DNA of 64,000 bases from Mycobacterium sp. 050128 (GTDB lineage: Bacteria > Actinomycetota > Actinomycetes > Mycobacteriales > Mycobacteriaceae), in NCBI RefSeq assembly GCF_036409155.1, contig NZ_JAZGLW010000001.1:1302001-1366000 (forward strand), in the 5' to 3' direction. Positions 63,098-64,000 of this stretch are shown here, piece by piece. Numbering within the stretch: the stretch's first letter is position 1; each line of letters begins with the position of its first letter. The notes beneath the pieces are model-generated. The model ran no database searches and had not been told where the DNA came from. It saw only the letters and a list, made by a program, of their open reading frames with translations. Made by a program: the position numbers and the translations under genes.

Positions 63098-63859
63098 ATG
63101 CCCGACCCGCAGCGGCTTGGCGGGCTTGGCTGGGCGCGCCGCACCGGTGGCCGGCTCTCCGGAGCGGAGCGGCGCCGCCTACTGCTCGCCACTGCGGTGG
63201 GGCAATGGACGAACGCGATGGGTCGGGCCAAGCTGGCGCTGGGTCGAATTCCGGAGGCGGCCACGCGCGTCGATCTGAACACCTTGCGGGTACCGGATTC
63301 CAGGTTCGCGCGGGAGGCCGAACAGGCGTGCGCGGAATTGCCGCCGACGCTGCTGGGCCACTCCTACCGCACCTGGCTGTTCGGGCATGCTCTCGCGACG
63401 GTGGACGGCTGCGAACTCGACGACGAGCTCTTCTATTGCGGGGCGCTGCTGCACGACTACGGCATCGTAAAGCCAACGCCGGAGCGCGATTTCACACTGG
63501 GCAGCGCCGAACGGATGTTCGCCTGCGCACAGGCTGCGGGCGTGGACGCTCCGCGCGCGGACCTGCTGGCCGACGGCATCTGTGTGCATACGACACCGGG
63601 CATCACGGTCGACGTCGACGGTGCGATGGGCTGCTACCTGCAGTGGGGAGCGATGGTCGACGGCGCCGGACTGCGCATTTGGGACATCGCTCCAGGCAAT
63701 GTTGCCGAGGTGTTGCGACGTTACCCACGAGGCGATTTCAAACGCGAGCTCGCGAGCATGATGCGCGCCGAGGCAGCGGCGGTGCCGCGCGGACGCTTTG
63801 GACTCCTGGTCCGCTGTGGATTGCCGTTAGCGGTACGGATGGCCCCATTCGACTCGTGA
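63098..63859 (+). CDS. HD-domain hydrolase
   Basis: This 253-residue protein has the HD phosphohydrolase signature, with His88 in GHSYRTWLFGHAL and His119-Asp120 in LLHDYG. Cyanamide-hydratase-type and other metal hydrolases share this pattern. A TTG 12 bases upstream is an alternative start. It is 23 bases after the deacetylase and might be co-transcribed. The substrate cannot be told. Confidence 0.8.
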   Translation: MPDPQRLGGLGWARRTGGRLSGAERRRLLLATAVGQWTNAMGRAKLALGRIPEAATRVDLNTLRVPDSRFAREAEQACAELPPTLLGHSYRTWLFGHALATVDGCELDDELFYCGALLHDYGIVKPTPERDFTLGSAERMFACAQAAGVDAPRADLLADGICVHTTPGITVDVDGAMGCYLQWGAMVDGAGLRIWDIAPGNVAEVLRRYPRGDFKRELASMMRAEAAAVPRGRFGLLVRCGLPLAVRMAPFDS

Positions 63860-63861
63860 GG

Positions 63862-64000
63862 TCAGTGTCGAGTGGGCGCCGTTGCGGTCGCCGATCGAGC
63901 CAGACGCTCGTCCAGTGTTGCGTGGAAGTGTCCAATCGCGCTCTCGTGTCGCCCGAACTCCACGAATTCGTTTGCGCCGGAATGTAAGCCGCGTTGCACA
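63862..64000 (-). CDS. C-terminus of an unknown protein (3' partial, start outside window)
   Basis: Reading the minus strand from the window edge, an open frame of about 45 codons ends at TGA (63862-63864). The sequence looks protein-like (GANEFVEFGRHESAIGHFHA, then TLDERLARSATATAP). It ends two bases from the convergent HD gene, which suits a real gene. No family can be assigned to so short a piece; it may be chance. Confidence 0.4.
   Translation of the reverse strand, partial: VQRGLHSGANEFVEFGRHESAIGHFHATLDERLARSATATAPTRH

Overview
The window is a 64 kb piece of a high-GC actinobacterial chromosome, almost certainly a non-tuberculous Mycobacterium. Markers for this are a CtpI-type giant P-type ATPase, the four-gene alternative ribosomal protein operon with AT-rich Zur-type boxes, a Rv1900c-like hydrolase/cyclase, a methylthioadenosine/SAH nucleosidase, an NDMA-dependent (mycofactocin-type) alcohol dehydrogenase, and a very high number of short-chain dehydrogenases (SDRs) and acyl-CoA synthetases. 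No rRNA, tRNA, CRISPR array, insertion sequence, phage gene or PE/PPE gene was recognised. Coding density is high and many neighbours overlap by 1-4 bases.

Layout. 1-4.7 kb: acyl-CoA synthetase (cut by the window edge), SDR, second synthetase and zinc alcohol dehydrogenase, read as one operon. 4.7-8.7 kb: SRPBCC and SnoaL proteins, a DUF899/SDR pair and a sigma factor with a SnoaL-like tail. 8.9-13.7 kb: the CtpI-like ATPase. 13.7-16.2 kb: SDR-FadD operon. 16.3-17.4 kb: Zur-boxed rpmB2-rpmG1-rpsN2-rpsR2. 17.4-20.8 kb: SDR-LuxE-like-LuxC-like operon. 21-25.9 kb: amidohydrolase, MpaB-like oxygenase with divergent TetR, hydrolase/adenylate cyclase, methyltransferase. 25.9-30.6 kb: SDRs, SRPBCC, CGNR-type regulator, mtn, thioesterase. 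30.6-37.9 kb: DUF2127, MmgE/PrpD, LysR with a CMD-family protein, IclR with an ADH-SnoaL-SDR operon. 38.2-44.8 kb: cation antiporter, SDR, a sulfate-binding protein paired with a SulP permease, DUF2252. 44.8-50.2 kb: TetR plus two Baeyer-Villiger monooxygenases, and a TRIC channel followed by a paralogous TetR. 50.2-57.1 kb: DUF417, SRPBCC, LysR and a divergent five-gene SDR/sulfotransferase-like operon. 57.1-64 kb: membrane protein, copper ATPase with two operator-like palindromes, esterase, polysaccharide deacetylase, HD protein and probably the end of one more gene.

Read together, most of the window is accessory lipid, steroid-like or xenobiotic metabolism: CoA activation, oxidation or reduction of alcohols and ketones, Baeyer-Villiger oxygenation and small hydratase/cyclase-fold proteins, arranged as small operons each beside its own TetR, LysR, IclR or CGNR regulator. 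Metal homeostasis (zinc-sparing ribosomal proteins, copper export, CtpI) and anion or cation transport are interspersed. Substrates of the catabolic operons cannot be read from sequence.
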